Positions 9,622-17,304 of a DNA stretch of 64,000 nt are shown here, one piece after another. This DNA comes from Rummeliibacillus stabekisii. Its GTDB lineage: Bacteria; Bacillota; Bacilli; Bacillales_A; Planococcaceae. Below the pieces are notes generated by a model that made no database searches, was not told the origin of the DNA, and saw only the letters and a list, made by a program, of their open reading frames with translations. The stretch covers positions 186,001 to 250,000 of the forward strand of contig NZ_BJVD01000001.1 in NCBI RefSeq assembly GCF_007988965.1. The letters are read 5' to 3'. Numbering within the stretch: position 1 is the first letter of the stretch; every line of letters begins with the position of its first letter. The translations under genes were made by a program, and so were the position numbers.

Positions 9622-9654
9622 AAAAAAGCTCTCCAACCATTAGAAGGAAAGCTT
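9622..9654 (-). terminator. Riboswitch expression-platform terminator before metK
   Basis: A nine-base-pair stem (AAGCTTTCC with GGAGAGCTT, one wobble) is followed by six T on the minus strand. It lies between the aptamer and the metK start, the expected place for SAM-dependent premature termination. Confidence 0.9.
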
Positions 9655-9676
9655 CGATTAATATCAACTGCTTATC

Positions 9677-9797
9677 CTCTTATCGTTCACAAAACTTTGT
9701 ACATTTTGTGCTCAGGTTGAGCCCCATGAACTGATAAATTTCAGTTTGGTTTGCCACCGTATCTTAGACCCCTCGTCTCAACGGTTTTTAATAAGAG
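9677..9797 (-). promoter_or_regulatory. S-box (SAM-I type) riboswitch aptamer
   Basis: Reading the minus strand, outer strands CTCTTAT(T) and GATAAGAG form P1. P2 is ACCGT/ACGGT with an inner AGAC/GTCT helix, and an AAGAT stretch takes the kink-turn position. GGCAAACC plus AACTGA/TCAGTT and a returning GGGGC give P3. CACAAAA/TTTTGTG form P4, followed by AAC before P1 closes. The AGG of the P2 loop can pair with CCT in the P3-P4 joining strand, as the S-box pseudoknot requires. Order, size (121 bases), gene (metK) and downstream terminator all fit. The core differs from the common consensus (GGCAAACC rather than GGCAACC), so it is a somewhat divergent member. SAM excess should end transcription of the whole metK-spe operon. 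Confidence 0.82.
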
Positions 9798-9819
9798 CAA
9801 CTTTATTTTGCTAAGGCTT

Positions 9820-9848
9820 ATAGTAATTGAATTTTTTTTGACTGTCAA
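9820..9848 (-). promoter_or_regulatory. metK: Sigma-A promoter of the metK-spe operon
   Basis: TTGACA (9843-9848) and TACTAT (9820-9825) are separated by exactly 17 bases on the minus strand. Transcription would start around 9812, just before the aptamer. Confidence 0.8.
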
Positions 9849-9920
9849 TCTATTTTTAAAACTTTTTTTATTTTGTTGAATTAAAAATCTACTAAAAAAG
9901 CCCTCAATAATGATAAATAA

Positions 9921-9958
9921 AACCCCAAAACTCTTTTAACACTTAGAGTTTTGGGGTT
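9921..9958 (-). terminator. Terminator of the metal ATPase gene
   Basis: A 13-base-pair perfect stem (AACCCCAAAACTC/GAGTTTTGGGGTT) followed on the minus strand by TTTTAT, 14 bases past the stop codon. Confidence 0.9.
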
Positions 9959-9972
9959 CTCACGATAGAAAA

Positions 9973-12339
9973 TTAGCGGTTCGGTACTCGAAGGACACGC
10001 ATGGCATTTAACACAGCTAGCAATGTAACCCCAACGTCAGAGAATACTGCTTCCCACATAGTGGCAATGCCAAAGGCACCTAATAGCAGGAATATACCTT
10101 TCACACCTAATGCAAAGAGAATATTTTGCCACACAATCACTCGTGTCCGTTTTGCAATACCTATAGCTGCTGGTATCTTAGAAGGTTCATCGGTCATTAT
10201 AACGATATCTGCTGCTTCAATGGCTGCATCTGATCCTAATCCTCCCATTGCCATTCCGACATCAGCACGAGCTAATACAGGTGTATCATTGATACCATCC
10301 CCAACAAAAATTAACTTTTCTTTAGGATTTTTCTGGGCATCAATTTTTTCGATTTCTTCTACTTTGTGTTGCGGCAATAATTCAGCATGCACCTCATCAA
10401 GCCCAAGTTTCTCGCCCACAGATTTCGCTACAGATGCTGCATCACCAGTCAGCATGATGGTCTTTTTTATGCCTAGTTCTTTTAAAGAACGAACTGCTTG
10501 AACAGAATCTTCTTTTAGTTCATCTGCTATAACAATATACCCAGCATAATTACGATTTAGGGCAATATGAACAATCGTTCCAATCTCACTAGGTTCCTTG
10601 AATGCTATGTTTTCTTTGTTCATTAGTTTTGCATTTCCAGCTAAAATTTCTTTCTCATCAACTGTTACAGCAGTACCGTGGCCTGAAATTTCATTGTACT
10701 TTTGTATCTTGTCAACGCTTAATTCTTTCCCATATGCATTTCGTATTGACTTTGCGATTGGGTGATTGGAATGAGTTTCAGCAAAAGCAGCATATTCCAA
10801 TAGGTCTTCCTTCGAAATATTACCAGATGGGCAAATGGTCGTAACTTCAAATACGCCTTTGGTTAAGGTACCCGTCTTGTCGAACACAACATATTTCACA
10901 TTATTCAGAGCTTCTAAATAGTTGCTGCCTTTGACCAAGATACCCATCTTAGATGCTGCTCCTATTCCACCAAAGAATCCTAATGGAATTGAAACCACCA
11001 ACGCACATGGACAAGAGATAACTAAGAATACTAGCGCACGATAAATCCAATCCGAAAAAGTTGCTCCATTTAACAAAAGCGGTGGTATGAAAGCTAATGC
11101 AGCAGCTACAATAACGACAACCGGTGTGTAATAACGAGCAAATTTCGTAATAAAATTTTCTGTTGGCGCTTTTCGACTGCTAGCATTTTGTACGAGATCT
11201 AGTATTTTAGAAACTGTCGACTCTCCAAATACCTTAGTTACCTCTACACTTAATAACCCACTTTTATTGATAAACCCACTTAGTACATCAGAACCAGACT
11301 GTACCTCTCTTGGAACTGATTCACCTGTTAGCGCAGATGTGTCTACCATGGAGTTTCCTTCGATGACCTTTCCATCTAATGGAACCTTTTCGCCTGGTTT
11401 AATGACAATGATATCCCCAATCTTTACTTCATCAGGCGAAACTCTTTTTATTTCATTTCCGACTTTTATGTTGGCATAGTCTGGTCTGATATCCATCAAA
11501 TCCCCAATGGATTTGCGAGAACGGTTTACAGCAATGCCTTGGAATAATTCACCCACTTGGTAGAACAGCATAACAGCCACACCTTCTGGATATTGCTTGA
11601 TTGCAAACGCGCCAATAGTTGCAAGAGCCATAAGAAAATGCTCATCAAATACTTGCCCACGCAAGATATTCCTAAAGGCCCTATAGATGACATCCCCACC
11701 TACGATTAAATAAGCAAGAAGAAATAGAGCTAACTCATATATACCTGAAACAGGAGTAAACATACCAAGCGAGCCTATAACTATACCAATTCCCAGTCGA
11801 ACCAACACTTTTTTTGTATTTCCAGTTTCATGATTGTGTTCATGTGGATCTTTGTCGTATTCTTCAATGGCTTTCACGTGTGGTTCAATCCGGTTAATTA
11901 GCTTCACTGCTTCATTTATCACCAATTGTTCCGAAGTGGCGGATTCGGAAACTTCTATTATTAATTTTTTCGATACAAAATCTACAGAAGAACTGGTAAC
12001 TCCTTCTAATTCTCCTACACTTTTTTCTATCTTTGCTGCGCAATTTGCACAATCTAGTCCATCCAAGTACAGAGTGTGGTTATGAGTATTTCTCGCTTTC
12101 CGTCCTTTTTCTAATATATTGATGTGTGGCTCTAGCCTGTGAATATTACGCCTTGCTTCTACAATGGTATCTATTTCTTTTGCCTTATCCATCTCTATCG
12201 TCAATGTCTTCGTGGCAAAATTAACATTACACGAAGTAACGGATTGAATACCATTTACACTTTTTTCAATTTTCATCGCGCAATTTGCACAATCAAGTCC
12301 TTCTAACAGAAGTTCATGCTTTACTTTTTTGTTTTCCAA
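9973..12339 (-). CDS. cadA: Heavy-metal exporting P1B-type ATPase (Cd/Zn/Pb class)
   Basis: Exports divalent soft metals across the membrane at the cost of ATP. I take TTG 12339 as start: AAGGAGGG lies nine bases upstream, inside the longer frame that begins at 12381. That gives 788 residues. Two heavy-metal-associated domains come first, each with GLDCANC (cysteines at about 17/20 and 97/100). Membrane segments follow, then the actuator TGES, the ion-binding CPC in VISCPCALVVSIP, the phosphorylation site DKTGTLT, SNHPIAKS, and the hinge GDGINDTP. The CPC motif with DxCxxC domains fits the ZntA/CadA group, and a copper role is less likely. Two ArsR/SmtB-type operators lie upstream, but no repressor gene is adjacent. 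Confidence 0.93.
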   Translation of the reverse strand: MENKKVKHELLLEGLDCANCAMKIEKSVNGIQSVTSCNVNFATKTLTIEMDKAKEIDTIVEARRNIHRLEPHINILEKGRKARNTHNHTLYLDGLDCANCAAKIEKSVGELEGVTSSSVDFVSKKLIIEVSESATSEQLVINEAVKLINRIEPHVKAIEEYDKDPHEHNHETGNTKKVLVRLGIGIVIGSLGMFTPVSGIYELALFLLAYLIVGGDVIYRAFRNILRGQVFDEHFLMALATIGAFAIKQYPEGVAVMLFYQVGELFQGIAVNRSRKSIGDLMDIRPDYANIKVGNEIKRVSPDEVKIGDIIVIKPGEKVPLDGKVIEGNSMVDTSALTGESVPREVQSGSDVLSGFINKSGLLSVEVTKVFGESTVSKILDLVQNASSRKAPTENFITKFARYYTPVVVIVAAALAFIPPLLLNGATFSDWIYRALVFLVISCPCALVVSIPLGFFGGIGAASKMGILVKGSNYLEALNNVKYVVFDKTGTLTKGVFEVTTICPSGNISKEDLLEYAAFAETHSNHPIAKSIRNAYGKELSVDKIQKYNEISGHGTAVTVDEKEILAGNAKLMNKENIAFKEPSEIGTIVHIALNRNYAGYIVIADELKEDSVQAVRSLKELGIKKTIMLTGDAASVAKSVGEKLGLDEVHAELLPQHKVEEIEKIDAQKNPKEKLIFVGDGINDTPVLARADVGMAMGGLGSDAAIEAADIVIMTDEPSKIPAAIGIAKRTRVIVWQNILFALGVKGIFLLLGAFGIATMWEAVFSDVGVTLLAVLNAMRVLRVPNR

Positions 12340-12442
12340 TTTATTCACCCTCCTTTCTCTTTTTTCTGCTCTTTCATACAATCCCTACCCTTTTTAACCA
12401 AGCTATTTACTTTTATTTGCATTTCCATCACCTCTCAATAAT

Positions 12443-12462
12443 ATATGATCAAATATTCATAT
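12443..12462. promoter_or_regulatory. ArsR/SmtB-type operator, copy 1
   Basis: ATATGATCAAATATTCATAT is a near-perfect dyad of the TATGAnCAAATnnTCATA form used by CzrA/CadC/SmtB zinc and cadmium sensors. It lies about 90 bases upstream of the ATPase ribosome site. Confidence 0.6.
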
Positions 12463-12505
12463 GTTAAATGTATGCAAACTTAAGCTCTTAATTACTTCAC
12501 TAGCA

Positions 12506-12530
12506 ATATATGAACAAATGCTCATATATA
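12506..12530. promoter_or_regulatory. ArsR/SmtB-type operator, copy 2
   Basis: A second dyad with the core TATGAACAAATGCTCATA and arms ATATATGA/TCATATAT lies about 65 bases upstream of copy 1. The two cores differ at only three positions, which supports a shared binding protein. A plus-strand TTGACT starts at 12534. Confidence 0.65.
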
Positions 12531-12621
12531 GTATTGACTACATTATATTCATTAACATAAAAAACGTCAATGAATAAACAGAATTTTAATTAAAATACAA
12601 ATAAAAAGGATTTGGATAAAT

Positions 12622-12650
12622 AAAAAACCTACACAAAAGTGTAGGTTTTG
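12622..12650 (-). terminator. Terminator after the 82-residue hypothetical gene
   Basis: AAACCTACAC/GTGTAGGTTT stem with an AAAA loop and T/A runs on both sides, so it could act in either direction. It lies about 75 bases past the hypothetical gene. Confidence 0.75.
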
Positions 12651-12724
12651 CCAAAGGAAAGGATTTTCCCAGCCTATTATAAGGAAATGACAAGGAATAC
12701 TAGTTAGAATTTTGCTTTGATTTT

Positions 12725-12973
12725 TTAATCCATGATGGTGATTTTGTGTTCATAAAGTTCACCAGGATATTCAATCGACAGAAAAGAAAGTAAAGGCAAT
12801 CGCAAATCCTTCGTTATACGAAAATGCACATCGTTAAGATGAATGTTGCGACCTAGCTTGTAAATAGATTCGTAAAGGGAATCCTTAGACAGCCATAAAA
12901 CCCCTTTTTCTTTCTTAGAAAGGTACTCTACTACATAATCCTTATTCTCCTTATTAATAGTTAACGTTAGCAT
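12725..12973 (-). CDS. Small hypothetical protein, 82 residues
   Basis: I do not recognise the family. The case for a real gene is a good ribosome site (GAGGAAGGG about nine bases before the ATG), a downstream hairpin terminator and a balanced soluble composition (many Lys/Glu/Asp, alternating hydrophobics). No signal peptide, membrane segment or cysteine is seen. The pattern LTLTINKENKDYVVEYLSK followed by WLSKDSLYESIYKLGR suggests a small alpha/beta protein. It stands alone between the metal ATPase promoter region and a gene-poor stretch, so context gives no hint of function. Confidence 0.6.
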   Translation of the reverse strand: MLTLTINKENKDYVVEYLSKKEKGVLWLSKDSLYESIYKLGRNIHLNDVHFRITKDLRLPLLSFLSIEYPGELYEHKITIMD

Positions 12974-13802
12974 TACATCAATCCCTTCCTCTAACTACTA
13001 TTCAGTAATGAATAGCCATATTATTATTTCGCAAAAAATGAACCTTATAACTTGTCAGGCCACGTAACTGCGATTTAAGTTTTCTATAATATGGTATGCG
13101 CACTGAAAAATTGACTGTTTTTTGATAAAAAAGTATTTTTGTTTAAATTCAAGAATAAATCCATAAATCAACACTAATACTTGAATACTTGAAATAAGAA
13201 ATAAATACCAGTACCAATTTTGCTTAAAATACCTATTTCCTCAAATGTGCCTTGAAAAGTAAGTTATTACTATAGGCACCTGTTTCATATCAATAATAAA
13301 CAAAAGAAAAATCCTTCTCATTATTTTACATTTACCATCTATCTAAAAGAATCCCCACTTGCCCTTTCTAATCGTAGAGATGAACAAATCAAAGTCAACT
13401 TATTGCCGACTAATCTATATGCTTGGATCAATAACTTACTTATTCCATATCAAAATTTTATATAGTTCATTTATCATTTACATCAGAAGAAGTAAAAAAG
13501 AAATATTAAATATTGCTCTTGCGCTTATTGAATTAGACAGAAGCTATACTATCCCAACAGGTTCTATTAGAAAATCATCATTCTTTCTGGAAGATGATGA
13601 AAATGTTATGATTGAAATTATTACTACTGTTTCTAACCTTCATGATTTTTTATCCAGATAGACCACGGAGAATGTAGTATTTAAAGTTTCAGTTCGAGCG
13701 TATTGGAGAAATTAAAATTAAAGTTAATCTAAAAGAAAGCCTATATTATTTTGAAGACAATTGTGTGAATAGCTTTTAAACTATAAAGAGGAAAAGAGGA
13801 TT
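12974..13802. other. 829-base gene-poor stretch, possibly decayed coding DNA
   Basis: No convincing gene. A 100-codon plus-strand frame at 13359-13661 has no ribosome site. Its second half (ALIELDRSYTIPTGSIRKSS) looks protein-like. A different frame at about 13678-13779 reads FQFERIGEIKIKVNLKESL before a stop. Together these may be remains of one gene broken by stops and shifts. Promoter and ribosome site (AAAGAGG) of the following gene lie at the right end. Confidence 0.35.
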
Positions 13803-14315
13803 ATGATGGATATAAAATACCCAATTGGTAAACTAAATGTTCCTGATAAAGTAACAGTTGAAGATCTACAAGAATGGCTGAGAAAAATCGAGACTTTTTC
13901 AAATCGATTAAGAGAAACAGTAGGAACATTAAACGATCAGGAATTAAGCAAAACCTATCGTGATGGTAGTTGGACAGTTCGTCAACTTGTACATCACATC
14001 GCAGATTCACAGTTGAACATGTATCAACGACTAAAACTAGCTTTAACAGATGAGAATGCAAATGTACCCGCTTTTGATGAAGAAAAGTGGGCGATACAAC
14101 CAGATACAAAACTTCCTGTAGAAGCTTCCATTAAAATGTTAGAAGGTATAAATGAGCGTATCGTGTACTTAGGAAATAGTTTAACTGAAGATCAATTAGT
14201 TCGATACTTTACTCATCAGATTAACGGTAAAATAACAGTTGCGACAAAACTGGCCAAATTAGCTTGGCATGAGGAGCATCACTTAGCTCATATAAAAATC
14301 GCATTATTACAATAA
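13803..14315 (+). CDS. bstA: DinB-superfamily protein, bacillithiol S-transferase-like (BstA/YfiT)
   Basis: A 170-residue four-helix protein very like B. subtilis YfiT (BstA), a metal-dependent thiol S-transferase that acts with bacillithiol. The conserved opening YPIG, the motif YRDGSWTVRQLVHHIADS, and the C-terminal WHEEHHLAHI are all present. The histidines of VHH and HEEHH are the expected metal ligands (nickel or zinc in YfiT). ATG 13803 or the adjoining ATG 13806 follows AAAGAGG. It is a single gene with its own terminator. The bacillithiol role is inferred from the family; older annotation calls it a metal-dependent hydrolase. Confidence 0.85.
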   Translation: MMDIKYPIGKLNVPDKVTVEDLQEWLRKIETFSNRLRETVGTLNDQELSKTYRDGSWTVRQLVHHIADSQLNMYQRLKLALTDENANVPAFDEEKWAIQPDTKLPVEASIKMLEGINERIVYLGNSLTEDQLVRYFTHQINGKITVATKLAKLAWHEEHHLAHIKIALLQ

Positions 14316-14330
14316 TACAATTTTTATGGA

Positions 14331-14365
14331 AGTGGCTTATCAGTTCGATGAGCCGCTTATTTTTG
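14331..14365 (+). terminator. Terminator of the bstA-like gene
   Basis: An 11-base-pair stem (AGTGGCTTATC with GATGAGCCGCT, two wobbles) followed by TATTTTTG, 16 bases past the stop. Confidence 0.85.
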
Positions 14366-14674
14366 GGGATTATTTAACCATTCGCTACTTCTCCCCTTAC
14401 ATATACTTCTTCAGGATGTTTGCTTTTATTGCATCAACTCGTAGGATTGTACATATTTTTCGTAATTACTGTTTCAAATGTTCTTAGTCCTACAAATAAT
14501 ACATATATAGTTCAAGTCCTCTCTACCATAATCAAACTATTAAAACTAATAATAATACGATTGCCTAAATTCATTACATTTTTTAAATTCCAAACTTACA
14601 ATAAAGATGCAATGACAATTATCACCATTCTATATTCATTTGTAGGATATCCAAAATTGTCATTCCCAAAAACA
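14366..14674. other. Intergenic stretch without a supported gene
   Basis: AT-rich DNA between two terminators. A 91-codon plus-strand frame (14420-14695) has no ribosome site, runs into the next hairpin and has low-complexity Ile/Leu/Phe content, so I do not call it. Nothing else is seen here. Confidence 0.5.
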
Positions 14675-14718
14675 AAAAACCTGAGAGAAAACTGAAAAAC
14701 AGTTTCTCCCAGGTTTTT
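14675..14718 (-). terminator. Terminator downstream of parEC
   Basis: AAAAACCTG-GAGAAACTG pairs with CAGTTTCTC-CAGGTTTTT with a single bulge. Long A and T runs flank it, so it can act on both strands. It lies about 150 bases past the parC stop. Confidence 0.8.
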
Positions 14719-14865
14719 ATCTTTCTGTGGCATAGCAAGCTGAGGTTTTCTACCAGACAGCCCATTACTATCATTGCGTAATCCTAGAAAAATTGCCTAG
14801 AGTGGCAACTTAAAAATTATGTCAGCTAATTTCATCCATATAATAAGTGATTAATGCTTACATAT

Positions 14866-17304
14866 TTATTTAGGATTTCCCTCTTTAGCTGGTAGTTTTA
14901 AAATATGAGATATGAAGCCGTCTGTTTTAACATCAATTACATAAGATACATTTGAATATCTTTCAGACAAGCTATAATTTTCTTCTCGCAAATCTTCTTT
15001 TAAGCCATTCTCAGTAATTATTTGAATGCCTTCCCCTTTTTCTACATAGACAACCGTATAAATACGGTGTGGTTGCTTTTTGAGCTCTCGAAGTGTAAGT
15101 ACACCACGTAGTGCACGATTGCCTGTCTCTACTTCATCAAGGGCCATTTTTTTAACGCCTCCGCGTTCTGTAACAATCATTACCTTGCCTTTATGGTTTG
15201 GCGGAATAATATTTGCAGCTTTTACCATATCCCCATCCAATAAATTCATCGCTTTTACGCCAGCAGTCCTTATGCCTGCCACCGGTACTTCATCGAGTTT
15301 AAATCTTATTGCATAGCTCAGATAGGATGTTAAATAGACTTCCGCACCTGAATCTGCAATTCCAGAAGCTATTATAAGATCATCTTTCTTAAGATTCATC
15401 ATTTTAAATGGCTTATTATAGCGTTGTACCTGGAAATCTGCCAAAGCAGTTCGTTTAATTTGTCCATTCTTCGTAATGCTGACAACATATTGATCGGTAT
15501 TAAAATCTGCAACGCCTTCAACATTTATAATTTTTTCTTCAGAGTCTAAAGGAATGATACTTGAAATATGCTGCCCTAAATCTTTCCAACGAATATCTGG
15601 TAACTCATGGACTGGAAGGAATATATAATGACCTTTATTTGTAAAGGCCAATATATGCTGTTGCGTATTTAATTGCGCCTCGTACAGTAAATGGTCGGAT
15701 TCTTTCATGGCAAAATCTTCACCATTTGAAGCATTATACGAACGAATACTTGTCCTCTTTACGTAGCCATCACTAGTAACTGTCACGACTACGTCTTCAC
15801 TTGGTACTAAAACATCTAAGTCTACTTTAATTTCTTCAATTTTTTCTTCTATTTCTGAGCGTCTTGGTTCTTGGAACGTTTTTTTCACTTCTTTTAATTC
15901 CTTTTGTAGCACGCTCACAAGCTTCTTCTCGCTCTCTAATATACTCTTTAGCTCGAGAATCTTTTCTTCAAGTTCTTTCTGTTCTTGCCGAAGTTCCGTA
16001 ATATCTGTATTGGTCAATCTGTAAAGCTGTAATGAAACAATTGCTTCCGCTTGAATTTCAGTAAAACCAAACTTCTCTTGCAAATTATGCTTAGCATCTT
16101 TTTTATCTTTTGAAGCACGGATAGCTGCAATAACTTCATCTAGAATTGATAGTGCTTTCATCAACCCTTCTACAATATGTAAACGGTTGTTAGCTTTATC
16201 TAAATCATACCGAGATCGTCTTACAATAATTTCTTTTTGGTGAGCGATGTATGCGTCTAATAGCATCTGTAAACTCATCATAGTTGGACGACGATTGTAT
16301 ATAGCAATCATATTGAAGTTATATGTAACCTGTAGATCGGTATTTTTCAATAAATATTTTAAAATCGGTTCTCCGCTGATTTCTTTCTTTAATTCAACTA
16401 CTATTCTTAAGCCTGAACGGTCAGACTCGTCACGTACTTCTGCAATGCCATCTAAGCGTTTATCTAATCGCATTTCATCCATTTTTTTAACAAGATTTGC
16501 CTTGTTTACATCATATGGAATTTCAGTGATAACGATTTGCTCTTTAGCACCCTTAAGCTTCTCAATTTCTGCTTTAGCTCTAACAATGATCTTTCCTTTG
16601 CCTGTTTCGTAGGCTTTTTTAATCCCGTCAACCCCTTGAATAATGCCACCTGTTGGAAAGTCAGGTCCATGCAATACCTGCATTAGTTCTTGAACAGAAG
16701 CTTGAGGATTTTTCAAACGCATTAATACTGCATCTAACACTTCAGCTAGATTATGCGGTGGGATGTCGGTCGCATAGCCCGCGGATATCCCTGTTGACCC
16801 ATTGACTAATAAATTAGGAAAACGTGAAGGCAGTACAGTTGGTTCTAAATCTTGATCATCAAAATTTGGCACTAAATCCACTGTATCTTTTTGAATATCG
16901 CGCAGCATTAGAGCTGCAATAGAAGATAAACGGGCTTCTGTATAACGCATAGCAGCAGGCGGATCACCATCGACAGAACCGTTATTGCCATGCATTTCGA
17001 TTAACATGTGGCGGGCTTTCCAGTCTTGACTCATACGTACCATAGCCTCGTAAACAGAACTATCACCATGTGGATGATAGTTACCGATTACATTTCCGAC
17101 TGTTTTAGCCGATTTTCTAAAGGGCTTGTCGTGTGTATTGCCTTCCATAAACATTGCATATAGAATACGGCGCTGTACTGGTTTAAGACCGTCTCTTGCA
17201 TCTGGCAAAGCACGGTCCTGGATAATATATTTACTATAACGACCGAAGCGATCACCGATGACTTCCTCTAAAGGCAAGTCTTGAAATATCTCTGACTGCG
17301 TCAT
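14866..17304 (-). CDS. parC: DNA topoisomerase IV subunit A
   Basis: The breaking-and-joining subunit of topoisomerase IV, which unlinks replicated chromosomes. The 812 residues fit ParC/GrlA. The catalytic tyrosine is Tyr121 in PAAMRYTEARLS. The quinolone-determining stretch reads HPHGDSSVYEAM (78-88) with unmutated serine and Glu86, so no target-type resistance is visible. A coiled-coil region lies at about 430-500, and the C-terminal part forms the beta-pinwheel repeats (SDGYVKRT, KNGQIKRT, ERGGVKKM). The start overlaps the parE stop by four bases, behind GGAGGGG. The parE-parC order and the neighbouring plsY match B. subtilis. Confidence 0.96.
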   Translation of the reverse strand: MTQSEIFQDLPLEEVIGDRFGRYSKYIIQDRALPDARDGLKPVQRRILYAMFMEGNTHDKPFRKSAKTVGNVIGNYHPHGDSSVYEAMVRMSQDWKARHMLIEMHGNNGSVDGDPPAAMRYTEARLSSIAALMLRDIQKDTVDLVPNFDDQDLEPTVLPSRFPNLLVNGSTGISAGYATDIPPHNLAEVLDAVLMRLKNPQASVQELMQVLHGPDFPTGGIIQGVDGIKKAYETGKGKIIVRAKAEIEKLKGAKEQIVITEIPYDVNKANLVKKMDEMRLDKRLDGIAEVRDESDRSGLRIVVELKKEISGEPILKYLLKNTDLQVTYNFNMIAIYNRRPTMMSLQMLLDAYIAHQKEIIVRRSRYDLDKANNRLHIVEGLMKALSILDEVIAAIRASKDKKDAKHNLQEKFGFTEIQAEAIVSLQLYRLTNTDITELRQEQKELEEKILELKSILESEKKLVSVLQKELKEVKKTFQEPRRSEIEEKIEEIKVDLDVLVPSEDVVVTVTSDGYVKRTSIRSYNASNGEDFAMKESDHLLYEAQLNTQQHILAFTNKGHYIFLPVHELPDIRWKDLGQHISSIIPLDSEEKIINVEGVADFNTDQYVVSITKNGQIKRTALADFQVQRYNKPFKMMNLKKDDLIIASGIADSGAEVYLTSYLSYAIRFKLDEVPVAGIRTAGVKAMNLLDGDMVKAANIIPPNHKGKVMIVTERGGVKKMALDEVETGNRALRGVLTLRELKKQPHRIYTVVYVEKGEGIQIITENGLKEDLREENYSLSERYSNVSYVIDVKTDGFISHILKLPAKEGNPK

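Noticed and set aside
10001-10501. 166-codon plus-strand frame inside the metal ATPase gene
   Set aside because: Antisense shadow of a gene with complete P-type ATPase motifs.
13359-13661. 100-codon plus-strand frame
   Set aside because: No ribosome site, odd composition in the first half. Kept only as part of a possible remnant.
14420-14695. 91-codon plus-strand frame
   Set aside because: No ribosome site, low-complexity Ile/Leu/Phe content, and it ends inside a terminator hairpin.
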